DNA of 64,000 nucleotides from Nymphaea colorata (taxonomy: Eukaryota; Streptophyta; Magnoliopsida; Nymphaeales; Nymphaeaceae), in assembly GCF_008831285.2 (NCBI RefSeq), contig NC_045151.1:4647544-4711543 (forward strand), written 5' to 3'. Below the pieces are notes generated by a model, which saw only the letters and a program-made list of their open reading frames with translations, searched no databases and was not told the DNA's origin. This document shows positions 47,940 to 60,445 of this stretch, piece after piece. Each line of letters begins with the position of its first letter. Positions within the stretch are counted from its first letter, which is position 1. The position numbers and the translations under genes were made by a program.

Positions 47940-48388
47940 GCATTTTGTGGGTCGATAAAAAAAAATGAACAAATCTTCACCAACGCATGAAATTGTGTCG
48001 ATAAAAATACTACCAACATCCACCTATATGTCAATAAACCGTTTTACCGATCCTATCGGTAAAAGTTTAAGCGATGTCTTGCCACATGTTAGTACACCAT
48101 GTGTCGGTAAAAGTTTAAGCGATGTCTTGCCACATGTTAGTACACCATGTGTCGGTAAAAGTTTTATTACCAACCTTCATGCATGTCGATAATAATTTTA
48201 TTTACCTATGCACATGATACGTTGATGCAGAACTACATCAACATGTGTGCTAGAATATCGGTGATAGTTTTTACCGACATTATCTACACTGTCAACCTCC
48301 TCAAACATGGGTAAAACATTTACCAACGGGTCGTCATGTTTTATCAACATTTTTCAGCCGTAAGGAGATCCCCGGTTTTTTTGTAGTG
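47940..48388. mobile_element. CACTA (En/Spm)-like terminal fragment
   Basis: The right edge reads ccggtttttttgtagtg, which on the other strand is CACTACAAAAAAACCGG, a typical CACTA terminal inverted repeat. The adjoining 400 bases are filled with short subterminal motifs in both directions (tcggtaaaa, gtcgataa, accgac/tcaacat), as in En/Spm elements. I do not find the matching left CACTA end, so this is a truncated or MITE-like copy. Confidence 0.6.
48057..48165. repeat. 48-bp tandem repeat inside the CACTA-like fragment
   Basis: The word cggtaaaag starts at 48057, 48105 and 48153. Two full units of 48 bases are nearly identical. Confidence 0.92.
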
Positions 48389-49898
48389 GAAGTAGCCCCA
48401 GTCCTGCTGTCTTATCATGGGTCAGTGGGTTTTCCTTCCTTTAGAAGGGAAACATTTCAAGGCATCCATCATTGCGGAAAATCAACTCTATGATTAGGTC
48501 CAGTTGGTTCGAACAAAACATGATTTCATATACATGACATGTCTATAATTTTTTGATGCGGACATTGAACTTCACAATGGGAAAAGGTTCAGATTGAGTT
48601 TTTTTAATTGAAACTTATAAAGATTAATATAAAATATGATCAATACCACAATGAAATTAAACATGTGAGATGAAATATCAATGTCACACCGGTTGGAAGG
48701 GCGCCGTGTGAGACCAAATAACGCTACCTCTTTGAAGTCATGATTGACCCGTCAGACTGAAAGAACAAATTAATTGATCAATGCGCCCATTGGAATATCA
48801 CCTTTACCGTTTTATATATTATATATGCTCTCTGATGTTCATACGGATGCATATATTATGTAGAGAATATTGGGTGTGGCGCCCATGAACTCGTCCGCCC
48901 ACGTAAGTGGGACTATCCGCTGGTGTCATGACGATTGTATCTGACCTCGGCCGTTCGGTGGACTTATTGAACACGTCCGTTCCATGCAAGTGTACATGAG
49001 TGCTACCCGTTGGCGTCACGACGGTTGTATCTGACTTCCGGGGATTGGTGGAATTAAATCGGCGATTTGTATAGAATGAGTTCTGTACACCTTTTATACA
49101 TAAATTAAACCTACTATCAATATACATATTTACTTTAATGTCATAACATTAATTAGGTATAACATGATAAAGTTGTTTTTTTAAGAAAATATCAATAAAT
49201 GTAAAAAACAATTTAACTTGGTAAGAGAACACTCAAAATTACAAAAAAAATTGTTTTTTGTGTTTTCTTTTTGTTTTTGGCATTTTTTTCAAGGAGACGG
49301 GTCTTTTTTTCAAGGCTTCTTATTGGCTGATATATTTTTGACGTCTAAAAGGTTTTGTTTAATATGATTGTCGTGACAATTATTATTATCGTTATTGCTA
49401 CTACCATCATTATTATTATTGATCACATATCCAGCTAATTTATTAATGCATATTAATCACTGATTAATTAAACACGATTTTAAGGGAAACTAAATTCACG
49501 AGCTTGACCGATTTTTCATACTCTGATCGTCGAAGATATGAGGAGGAGGCAGCCGCAATCGCAATAGTAGCAACTGTTGGCGCATGTATTCAATATTTTG
49601 AAAGTCAAGCTCCCCCATCTCTTCGTTGTTATCCTTTCTCTCACTCTCTCTCTCGATGATCTCCCACCTCTTTAAATTGAGTCACAAGCACATGCATCCT
49701 ATCATTCATTCCATTGTTTACTAGATCTGCAGTCATCCCGAGGTAACATCATCGCCATCCTCTCTCTCTCTCTCTCTCTTTCTTTTGACGTCTTTGTGTT
49801 GGGAAGGTGCAGTCAAGAAGGTGTTTAAGAATTAGAGCGATAGCAACGATAGAGTTTGGTTCAGCTTGTCCTTGAAAATGTTCAGGAACAAAGCCTAC
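48389..49898. other. Intergenic stretch with a diverged 82-bp duplication
   Basis: Around 48889 and 48971 two related units begin (actcgtccgcc and acacgtccgtt) and share gtgtcatgacgattgtatct-like text. A CT-rich stretch lies at 49640-49790. No gene is recognised. Confidence 0.5.
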
Positions 49899-49964
49899 AT
49901 AGGTGTTTCAAAGAAAGTCGCGTTCCAAAATAAAAAAAGGAGATGCACTTGATTCAATAGAAAC

Positions 49965-49991
49965 GGACGCTCCACACAACGTGGAGCGTCC
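49965..49991. repeat. Perfect 11-bp hairpin with 5-base loop
   Basis: ggacgctccac and gtggagcgtcc are exact reverse complements separated by acaac. There is no T-run after it on the plus strand, so it is not a convincing transcription terminator. Its context (49899-50077) is locally GC-richer than the surroundings. Confidence 0.85.
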
Positions 49992-50079
49992 ATTCTCTTG
50001 TCACGTCGAGGTCGCCGGTCCTTGGAACGCTGTGTTCCGTCGGGACGCTTGAACACATCCTCATGCATCCTGTACATCC

Positions 50080-52838
50080 CACGTTTGTAATAGAGAGCCA
50101 GCGTTAGTTACCAGGAGGTTTGCGTAAGAGATAGAGTGGAGCTGGTGGGTGACCAGTTTCAGTTTCCGTTCATAATTTTCGGGTTGTCAACTTCATGTGT
50201 TACAAAAGAAATGATACTTACATGCAAGTTTAAGTGTGAGAGTAAGCCTCTACCTTGGGAGGATGGAGGGAAGGTGAGGGCCTCAAGCTTGTTGGACAGT
50301 AGGATAAAATATTTATTCATCCAAGAATATCTAGTGAATGTTTTCCGAATCAAATCTGTGTAACAACTACTGTAGATTTCTTTGACCAAGAAGCTAGAAC
50401 CATATACCTCTAGTGTATTTCATGATACTTCTGCAACCTTGACATTTCATTTTCTGTCAGCTATTACATTTTTTTTTTCCTTGTATTATATTTGTCAGCA
50501 GTTCAATAACTTCTAGACGTTTGATATGCTGTTTTCTGAACAACAGGCGTGATGTATATTTGACTTGTCAATAATTTGTTACTTTGTATTAATTTGGTCT
50601 GATTATAGAGATTCATATTGCAACAGATCTAATGATGTTGGTCTTCTCTTTCTAATTGAAAATAAAAAGGAAGGTCCTTAATTATCCACGGATGAGCTAC
50701 TCAAGTGTATAACTCGAAAAAAAGACTCTCAAACTTTAAAAACTTTTTCATTTGACTCTCTTTTTCATGGCTGATAATTTAAAAGGATAAATAACAAATT
50801 ACGCAAACATATTATTTCTTCAAAATTATTTGTGATCTTGACGTCTATAGGCATGACAAACAACTTCTACAATTCAATGCTTATGTTGTTGTCTACGTGT
50901 TTATGGAATTGATCAACAGCACCTATCAGTACAGGAGCCACGTTGTGTTTGGTGTGGGCAATTGCCCACACCAGCCCACAAGATTTGTTTTATTTATATA
51001 ACGCTGTCTCATTCCTTTTTACTTTTTTTTTTTTTTTACATATGATTATCCCTTAAAGCCGTTTGAAATTTAAACCAGTAGTGGCACTTTACTAGAAGTC
51101 CATTGGTACCAGGGGCGGAGTCAAGGTAGTGCACGCATAGGCCCTGGCTCCACTTAATTTTTTTTTTAAATTACATTTAAATTTTAAAAAATTTTACTTG
51201 CTTTATATAAAAATTTTGAAAATTGATATTTCGGCCCCAGTCAAAATTTAAAAACTTAAATTCGATCCGCTTCATGAAAACTTTCTTCCTCTACCCCTGA
51301 TTGGCACCGGTCGATTTCTAAATTTTGAGGAGAAGAGGTGGTTTACCGTAAATGTTAACCACTATTTTTTAGAAATTTATAAGTAATCTATGGATTTTTG
51401 ACATATTCACAGGTGACTGCCTATTGTTTGAGAAATAACATGTAGTGCTTAATTTTATCAAATACATCCTTCATGATCAACAGAAAAGGTTAAAATACAT
51501 TACAGAAACCATTTTACCCTCAATAAAAAAGAAAGTAGCTTCGAACGAAGAATTCTTTTACAGATCACATTTTTTTGTTAATCTCTACGGTTTAGCCTTT
51601 TTCTAGTGATCATGCTAATTAATTATATAGATGCATTTTTGAGGAAGCAAAAATTGAACGGTTCACACAAATATTGTGCCAAAAACTTGCTAGTCAAAAA
51701 CCAAGTGACTTATAAATTGTTTATCGGAAAGAATTAATTTTTCTTGGGTATACTCAATTGTGTGGGATCCACACACCATTTAGTTAAAGAACATTTATAT
51801 TGCCATCGTATTCCGTAAAACATATATTGCTTATACGTTGCTTCGGGGCACCTGCAAAGAAGTACGGTTATTTTTCTTTTCTTTTTCACTTTTTTGTTTA
51901 AGTGATCAAATGTCACATATATAAAATCTAAATTGGATAGTTAATGAAGCCAATTAGGTAGTTATAATGTATATTTTAGAAGCCTAGATATACACACAAA
52001 AAAAAAAACTGGCTTTTAATATAACATAAACTTGATGATTAAATTAGGCTATATATGTTCTTTCAATCTGTAGATCAAGTTTTACAGATATGAAATGGGG
52101 GAAAAAAAAAACGACCAGCTTTTGAGAATCTCTACATGATCTGAATACACATGATCGACAATGTTTTTTATTGACTCCCTGAGTTTTTGGGCATAAAGTT
52201 GACATTCATGGTACAGATACGGACAATCAGTATTGTAGAAGCATGAATTCTCAAACTTTGTTTTTTGCATGCATTAATTACGAGATTTTTAATTTATTAT
52301 CAAGACCAAGTCTGGTAGGGAAAGTGTGGGGAGCTTCGGCTCTCAATGAGATGGTAAGATGAAATGCCTCTTTTTCAGACTTATACTTTATGGATTGGGC
52401 ACAAGAAGACGTCTTAAGTAATCATTTTGACCACAATTGCAGAAGAAGAGAAAAACTTAATCAATTGTTTATTTTTAGCATGCTGGTTTGGTTAGGTACA
52501 TAGAAGCGTGACGATTAAGAGTCAACAGTTGATGCAACTCTCATCAAGATCAGTCAGCAGTCAGTAGATAAGGTTTTTTTATAGTGATCGACGTGACATA
52601 AACTTGGAATTTTTAGTCATCCAATAATTTAAGAAACCTTCCCACGCCGTTTTCACTATGTTTGTTTCGTAGAAACAATCAACTTTGGAATTATATCATT
52701 AAGGAGACTTAGGGAAAGCTGACAACTTAAACAATTATATAACTTTGCAATTGTATCATTGAGAGAGTTAGATAAAGCGACATCAACTTTCTTGCATACC
52801 CACAGAATCGAACTGATGACAAAACCTCCACTCTCCAT

Positions 52839-52934
<96 letters not shown>

Positions 52935-53589
52935 TTACATGATATAGGCAGAATATTTGGTTGAAGCACTTCTGATGTGGGAATTGTTATTATTTTATTT
53001 TTTTCAGACCTGGAGCTTTGACTGGTTTCGTGGTAGTTGAAGCGTAATTCAAGTTTGTGTTGAATTGAGGAGCTAAGGGTTGGTTCATTCTCGGCGATAT
53101 ATAACCTCTCAGGTTCCTTCTTGGCTCGAGCCGGATCGTGTCTGCGCTGGAGGCGAGGGTGTAGTTCCGTAGAATTCTGAAAGAAGGTGAGGTTAATTTC
53201 ATGCAAGGTTCTGCTCATCTTTTAACTTTGAAAACAACTTGTGAGGAATCATTATAATGCTATGCACATATTACGTGGTCTCTGCATCTCCTTTTTAGGA
53301 TTATAAGTACTACGCACAGTTTAGAATTAATTTGTACGTTATTAAAAAATTTCAATGTTTTATTAATCATCATAAAAATAAAAACAGATTCATGAAAAAT
53401 ATTGACTCAATCTTTAAGACAAATTCAAGAAACATTGTGTTAGTATTTCTATCAAATGCCTTAAGCTAATCTTTTAAATTTTTGTTAGCAGTCTTTTGTG
53501 TAAAGGTGGCCATCTGGCCATGTATGATTGGCTTTCAGGTACTCGGCCTTGTTGGATCGGGCTTAGGCTGTCAAATAAGGACTTAGGCT
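50080..53589. other. Intergenic stretch, repeats only
   Basis: It contains a 'gcccacaccagccc' relative at 50925-51000 and a 'caggggcggagtcaagg' element start at 51108 with an A/T-rich tail to about 51310. Two weakly related 85-bp units lie at 52665-52790, and a very long TA tract at 52843-52929. An open minus-strand piece at 52990-53218 is discussed among the rejected items. No gene is recognised. Confidence 0.5.
52843..52929. repeat. (TA)n microsatellite
   Basis: About 87 bases of uninterrupted TA, ending in a short AC run. Confidence 0.95.
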
Positions 53590-53765
53590 AGTAATAGAGC
53601 TACTTGTTGGTTGGTATAGGTTACTGCCCACACCAGCCCATCAAAAATATCATTACAATGTCCTAAGATAACGTTGCCATGACTCAAAAACTACATGGAG
53701 GACGCACACCAAACTTGTGCTGCCAATGTAAATGCCCCTTCGTTAAAAAAATCCTGGCTGTGCGG
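53590..53765. repeat. Dispersed repeat, copy 2 ('gcccacaccagc' family)
   Basis: Diverged copy of 44048-44228 in the same orientation. Both end near aaatcctgg followed by a short G/C word. Confidence 0.65.
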
Positions 53766-55392
53766 GGTTGGCCCCAGCCAAATTCCTCATATATATATCA
53801 CATAACCATATTTAATATGTTTTTATATCAATTTTTTATTTTAAATATAATATTTATATATTAAATATATTTATTGATTTTTCATTAAAATAAGGTCGAG
53901 CTGGGACCAGACCTGGGCCTTGATGGTTGGTCCTAGGCCTCGAGTACATGTTTCAGGCTAGCTCGAGATCGACATTGAATGTAAAATTAAGATTGTTTAT
54001 ATATATTTACTTGAAAACTAGTTTGCTTTAGTGTTTTTTTTTTGTCCGAGGTTGACAAAAAAAAATTGATACCAGGTACGTCTAAAATATGTCCAATATA
54101 TGGCTCAATATATGGCTCAAAAAGGCTTTCTAATGAACCCTAAAAACTGTGTGCTCTAGCAGGAGAGGTGGTGTTCCTTGAACTGTTGTGGAGATGAAAC
54201 CACAAGCAAGCTCCTTGCCTCCAAGAAAGAAAACACAAGCAATTAATTCGGTGGAGGCCCAAATGAAGGAAGTGGGCGATGCAAGGAGCCTTTCCCTTAG
54301 GTAGGATGGCTTCTTGACCCAGATCTATAACATTATGTTGATATTAATGTTTCGTTTGAATGCCTTGAATCGGATCAATCCCTGTCGCTTGAACCATCAC
54401 AATGTTCGACGCGGTCTCCTATACGGTGATATTTTCTTAATATGTTATTTAAGGGCATGGAAATTAATTAGAACATTTGAGAAACTATCTTGGATGGAAA
54501 TGTATGTATAGGGATTTGAGAGGTCCCAACTCAAGTCAATCAGATTTAGTTTTTTTCTGAAATACGCCCATAGACTAAACAAATTTGAACACTGTATTGG
54601 TTCATTTATAAGTCGAACGACCGACCAACCTCTCTCCCTCTCTTTCTATATATATATATATATATAATATTTTTTTTGTTTTTGTTTTGCCTGAGTTCAC
54701 CTTTCCTAAAAATAAATTTTTAATGTTTATTTAGGGAAAACCATCTTAAGCATAAAATCCCAATACCATACCCTTATATCTTCTAGTGGTATACAACATT
54801 TTTTGAGTTACTAATCAAGTGGACGGAACTGGGGTGGAGATAGGAATTTTTCTTTATAAAGGTTGAACTATAGCTTTAAAACTTTAATATGAGCCAAAAT
54901 ATAAGTAGTGAATGAATGATGTCTCGCGCTATCCAGTCATCTAGCCGTCTAAATAATGTTATCTATCTGATGTGGATGAATATTTGAAAGAATAACATTG
55001 AGAAAAAATATAAAAACTCATATTATATGACATAAATGTTCATCATTTTTTCCGTTGCTATTATGATGGATGTTATGAGTGATATATATATATATATATA
55101 TATATATAGCTATCAGACGGTTGAATATTAAATTAGATCAGAGTTAATATAAGAGCCATCGATTTTAAGGAGATTAGATACTAGAGGTTAAAATTAAATA
55201 AATAAAAATAAAGTTGTATTTGGAAGAAACACAAATACCCTTCGAAAGGAGGCAAGATTGAGATATCTCAAATCAAGGAAACTGATTTGCTTCCTTTTAT
55301 GATAGACATTCTGTCCCTTGACATGCAGTTTATTTTTTATTTATTTATTTTTTTACTTATTCTCTGCTATATGATCGATGACTTACTAACCG

Positions 55393-55436
<44 letters not shown>

Positions 55437-56209
55437 TTGGATATTAGAATTGGTTGGAACACACGCCAACTTGACTATAAAGTGGAGATAGTATTTTGGA
55501 TTGAGTGAACGTTGCTTTGCCAACTTGACCATGAAGAGATGGAATCGCGGATGGAGTGAACGTCGTTTTCAGATAATAAAGGATACGTGGGCCTTCATGT
55601 CCGAAAGCTGGTTGCCGAGTGGGCCCCATGCCACGAAGCAACAGCTCTGGTGTCCTCGCGCACGTGTTGTGGGGCCCAATAATATCGGAGAGTCGGTCTA
55701 GCCAGAACCTCTCATTTTTCGCGAATGGACGTTCCATTTATCCATCTCTCGTCGGACGGAGGAAATTGTCAAAGTCAAGTGTTCGATGACTGAAGTTGCA
55801 GAACACCGACTTGCTCGTTCGCTAAAAAAAAAAGAGATTCATAAATAAGAAATAATAATTTTGTGAACGCCTTTTTCAGAGAGTATATAGAAATTTTCTA
55901 GTAGTTGAACATATAAATCTTTCGGGAAAGGATAAAAGAATATATGACGACGACTTCCCATGGTTCCCACAAAGCTGTTGTTCCATGATGAAACTCATTG
56001 TCTTTGTATTAAATTTTTTAGTTTTAATTAGCATGATTCTGAATGAAGCACTTACGAATCGAAAGCAAAGCTTATAAATATTAAAGAAAGCAACATGGAG
56101 TTGTAACATCTTGAAATATTCGTAAAAAAGGGGTTAGACCTCACAAAGTTAGTCCTAACTAAAATGTGCGTTTATCAGCAGGAGCAGAAGGGGCGTGACT
56201 GGCGGCTTA
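53766..56209. other. Intergenic stretch upstream of the coiled-coil gene
   Basis: It holds TA tracts at 54646-54668, 55083-55108 and 55400-55431, a relative of the 6525 repeat at 54828-54915, and a 56-bp diverged tandem duplication at 55464-55575 (gccaacttgac..., gagtgaacgt). The promoter of the gene starting near 56210 should lie in its last part, but I see no TATA box that I would trust. Confidence 0.45.
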
Positions 56210-56395
56210 ATGGGGGAAACGAAGACACAAGGGACTTCACTTCATAGCAAGAAAGCACATTCAACTTCGAGTTCGAGTTCTAGTTCTAGTTCAAGTTTGT
56301 CATCTCAGAAAAAGAGAACACATGCAATCTCAGTAGGAGGCCGAGCCAATGAAGTGGTAGATGCAAAGGGCCTTACTTCATTGCTTTCTCCAAAG
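56210..56395 (+). CDS. Possible first coding exon of the PICC-like gene
   Basis: An ATG at 56210 opens 62 codons that end in phase 0 at CCA-AAG before gtaatt, a good donor. The next large exon (63041) also starts in phase 0, so joining is possible. The peptide starts MGETKTQGTSLHSKK, has a run of ten Ser residues and a basic SQKKRTHAISVGGRANEV tail; it looks disordered. The frame is also open upstream to an in-frame GTG at 56195, and tttatcagcag just before could be an acceptor, so this might be an internal exon instead. I cannot match it to a family N-terminus. The 6.6 kb intron that the join requires is long but contains MITEs. Confidence 0.4.
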
Positions 56396-57398
56396 GTAAT
56401 TAGCACATGATTAATTGAGCTGTATTCTCCAAAGAACTATTAGATAAGGAGAAGAGCTTATCAACATCACAGAATGTGGAAAGGTGTGGTGTAGTTATAT
56501 ACCATCTTGGCATTATTTTATCATAGTAGTATTGTTATTCACGACGCCTCACTAGTTTATACTGTAAAGACTTTTTTTTAGTGTGATTAAAACCTGGAAA
56601 GAACATTGAAGGTCTATTATTTTTTACTGGTCAATTAGTCAATCTCATGCTCAACAGAACTCAGTCCATTACTTGCTCCTGGTAACCAGATAAGTGATTT
56701 TAGTTTGGTGAAGCACCTTGGGAAATCCTTTGCCTGGTTATAATTAAAATGCATACTAGATAAGTGATGAGAAACGGGAGCCATCCAGGTTAGCTGAATA
56801 TGCTGATGTTCGGGTCCAAAACTTAACTTGCTAGGTTCAAACTAGAGATATCAATAATTGGGTTCAAATTGGAAATATACTTTTAATATATGTGTGTTTT
56901 CTGGATATCTATATATTCAGATTCAAATTTATATTCGAACTCATATGAAGAAAAATATATATCATGCTGAATCCAAAATCTGAATTCATAATCCAAATCA
57001 GATTGTTAAAGTACATCCAAATCTGAATCCAATTTTATGGTGAATTCAAATCATATTATATGTATTAAGTATAGGATATTTATTTGAAACTATATCTGAT
57101 CCAATCTGTATTTGAATCTGACTCAAGTCAATATTTACTTAAATCCAAATCCGAATAAAGAGTATTCGGATCTGTCCACATTTATTTAAATCCAAATCTG
57201 AATAAAGAGCACTCTGATTTGCCCTTTGAGCAAGGTTGGTCCTCTTCCTTGCCCTTACTTTGCTGGTCTTAGGATTTGTTATATGAGGCTAGACCACCAG
57301 TTCTACACACTCTTTCAAGAATTGAGATGAGCCAGTCATTTCGGCGAGTTGGCCACCCAACTATTTTATTGGGGCACTAAGTGTTAGCATGCACCTAA

Positions 57399-57509
57399 GA
57401 GGGTGTTTGATAACAAGAACAATGTGTTCCAAAAAAAGAACATGTTTAGGAAACACTGTTTTAAAGAATGCAGAGTTCATGTTACCAAGCGCTTGTTACC
57501 AAACACTCA
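57399..57509. mobile_element. 111-bp Tourist-like MITE
   Basis: The left end gagggtgtttgataacaag and the reverse complement of the right end, tgagtgtttggtaacaag, are nearly identical terminal inverted repeats of about 18 bases. A TAA flanks each side (57396-57398 and 57510-57512), the target duplication of PIF/Harbinger-type elements. The interior is AT-rich and non-coding. Confidence 0.8.
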
Positions 57510-58490
57510 TAAGCCTGCCCTAACACGATCCTCACCCTTCTGGGGTGGTGTACTACCTACTAATTGCAGATTCACATCATGCATGTCAGCATGTGGTCAT
57601 ACGTGGGATTGCACCATAAGATCTAATCTTACCTCATCCATTCTATTATACATTTCATTTATTTCTTAGAGATATCTCCATAAAATTAATCTCATTTACT
57701 GCAAACGTATAATTGTTTCAAAGTTTTTCAAACCCATATTAGTCTGCTTTTCCTTAACTTAAATGAATCTGTCTTCAGGGCAAATTGTTACAAAATACCA
57801 AGCAGCCTCTTCCTTGGGTGTAACCTTCTGTCTGCACCCATCTTTAGGTACAACTTATGGAGGGAAACTTGTTTGCTAATGCATTCCACGGAGAATGTCC
57901 CAACCACTGGACACTACACATGGGTCTATGATGCATCGCATAAGGTTGTTGGGGCATTCTACTATCATAAGTAAAATGTCTTAAAAAATAACCGGCTTTG
58001 CAATTTAAACATTACATGAACTTCCTGAAGATTTTACTAGACTTGAAGGTGTTGCACCAAAATCGGGAACTACTTTTGCATCACATTAACAAAAGACATA
58101 TATACAGCAATGGGTAGATACCAGGCCATTAGGTTAGGAATGAAACCTGACTACTAAAAAATGATTATTGAAATACTTTTTGTATAATCATACCGTATCG
58201 ATATGATCTTTAATGTTTTGATGAGAATCATATACTGAATTAGTCATTTTTGCAGTTTAACATTTCTTAGTGCAATAAAAAATTGAACAGCTCGTATGAC
58301 TTCAAACTTTGAATAGTATAGAAGTCATTGTTTTCCTTAAAAACAACCTCAACTAAAACATATTCTATGTTGAATTAGTATTTATAACTATATTGGAATG
58401 TCAATATGTTATTTGAAATATTATTTATAAGAATTTAACATGTCTGGTTTTTATCCCTGACTTAAGTTGTCTGGGATATCATACCACTTT

Positions 58491-58493
<3 letters not shown>

Positions 58494-58559
<66 letters not shown>
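58494..58559. repeat. (TA)n microsatellite
   Basis: About 66 bases of uninterrupted TA inside the presumed intron. Confidence 0.95.
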
Positions 58560-58561
<2 letters not shown>

Positions 58562-60029
58562 CCTCATAAAATTACTTCAAAATATGTTTTTGTGTTGCAA
58601 AATTGAAACATATGAAGATTTAAAAGTGATCCAACTTCTTGGCTTACAAAATTCTAAATTTAAGATAACAACTTTTATATCATGTACCGAGTCATCAGGC
58701 ATGAAAAATTGCATTTTATGACTAAGTTTGATCTTGCGGGAGATTCTCCGGAAATTAGGAGTTTTTCATCTTATATCAAATTAATTTACGACAACTTTTG
58801 ACTTGGCTTAACCTCACGCGTTTGGATTGAAAGATGGTTGTGTCCAAACATCCAAAAAGAAGGTGGATTCGAGATCAAATTAAAACGTATAAAAGTATCT
58901 TTCCCACTTGATCCCCCCCACCCTCCTTGCCCTCTTGCCTCAACCATTTATTTCATTGGATCTCAAATCTCGAACACATCCAAAATGGGAAGCTTGATGG
59001 TGCTTTTGGTCCCTCCAAATCAACCTCACCAGTTTTTCACTCATTCGAAGCTCCTGATCTCTGTTCTTTCCTTCCTCATTCTCTATCTTGTGACCAGATA
59101 ATCAGATTATCGGGATATACTAAATGGATCTGATTCAGTTCATCCAAGTACATCATCAAAAGTCATACTAAGATAAAAATTGGTTGTAGTCTAAGTATAT
59201 AAGACGTCCCTCTAGCTAAGATTAAAAGTGAAAAACCATATCCCTGCCATTTACGCCTGCAGCAATTGTGCTTACTATTCATCATCGGCAAGTTTTTCAG
59301 ATCCAGAACAGTTTCACTTTATCTAAATCCTCCATATATATGCCATACATAATTTCTTGTTTTCCTTTTCATATACACTTCTTTCTTGTGTTTATATGTG
59401 TTTTTAAACTCCTGTGGGTTGTATTTGCTGGTTTTAATCACACTATGGACCTTGTATCAGCCAAATACATATTATTCAGACTCGTTTGCTGCCTTTTCCT
59501 TTCTCCTTCTCTGCCTATTGGACCATTACTTTTAGAAGCCCAAAATCCTCTTTTACTTGCTTTGGAGGTACAGCATTGGCATCGGCAATGGCAATGGTGC
59601 ACCCTTGAAGTCAGGTACCATGCCCCACCACTTAAAACACATAGACATTGCCCCCACATGAATTGAAGTAAAGACATGTCTCTCTACAGGCCCCTAGCCC
59701 TACCAGTTATGCTATGCCCCTTGAGGCTATTGGACCATAAACTAATGAACCATTTTACTTTAGATCCTCTAGGATGTTTTGTTGTTAACTAGGCCGCTAT
59801 CCATGTCTGGAACATCTTGGATAATTTCAGATCTTAAATCTTATATGCATTGTAGATCTCGTACCTCCTAGCCAAGTAGATCTTAAATCATGCTTCCTTC
59901 TAGAACGATGATTAATGATAGAACCTTCACCTGAGATTGTAGGGGGGAATGGGGCCTATTCTGCTCTAAAACTTCATTGTTTTTAATTGGATACTGATCA
60001 TTTTTTGGAGATTGAATAGCAGTCCTTGA

Positions 60030-60445
60030 CACTTAGGTGGTGTTCGATGAGCCCAGAATTGTGAGATTATAGAATTAACATTTTCATTTTTGGTGAAATG
60101 AGAATTGTCTTATCAAACAAAGAATTTTGATTTCAACATATAGGCTTATTCTTGAATCAAATTCCTAGAATTGTGATTTTACTCTGGATGGAACTTTGTT
60201 TCCAGAATTTTAGAATTTTTTCGTCCTTCTTTGGGGCACATGTCATGATGGTTTTGACTCATCAATTCTATAATTTTAATTCATGTTTTATCAAACACTT
60301 CATTTTCAATTCTCGAAACAAAATTCCAAATTATCAAACACATAAGGAAACTCAAACTGGAATTTTCATTCCAATTCCAGTTTGAGGTAGAATTTGTTTC
60401 TAGAATTTTAACTATAAAATCAAAATTCAAGGCTGCCAAACACCC
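60030..60445. mobile_element. Probable Tourist/Harbinger-like MITE, about 410 bp
   Basis: The left end ggtggtgttcgatgag and the reverse complement of the right end, tggggtgtttggcag, share the ggGTGTTYG core. TTA precedes the left end and TAA follows the right end. The inside is full of 'agaattt/aaattct' words in both directions, which makes it strongly self-complementary. The 137-codon minus-strand ORF over it is a product of this composition. Confidence 0.6.

Noticed and set aside
52990-53218. Minus-strand open stretch with two overlapping frames of 126 and 70 codons
   Set aside because: Locally GC-richer and exon-like in feel, but I recognise no motif. One frame ends in translated TA microsatellite. 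Not enough to call a gene.
59268-59666. Plus-strand ORF of 132 codons inside the presumed intron
   Set aside because: Its hydrophobic stretch comes from T-rich DNA, and no family motif or splice logic supports it.
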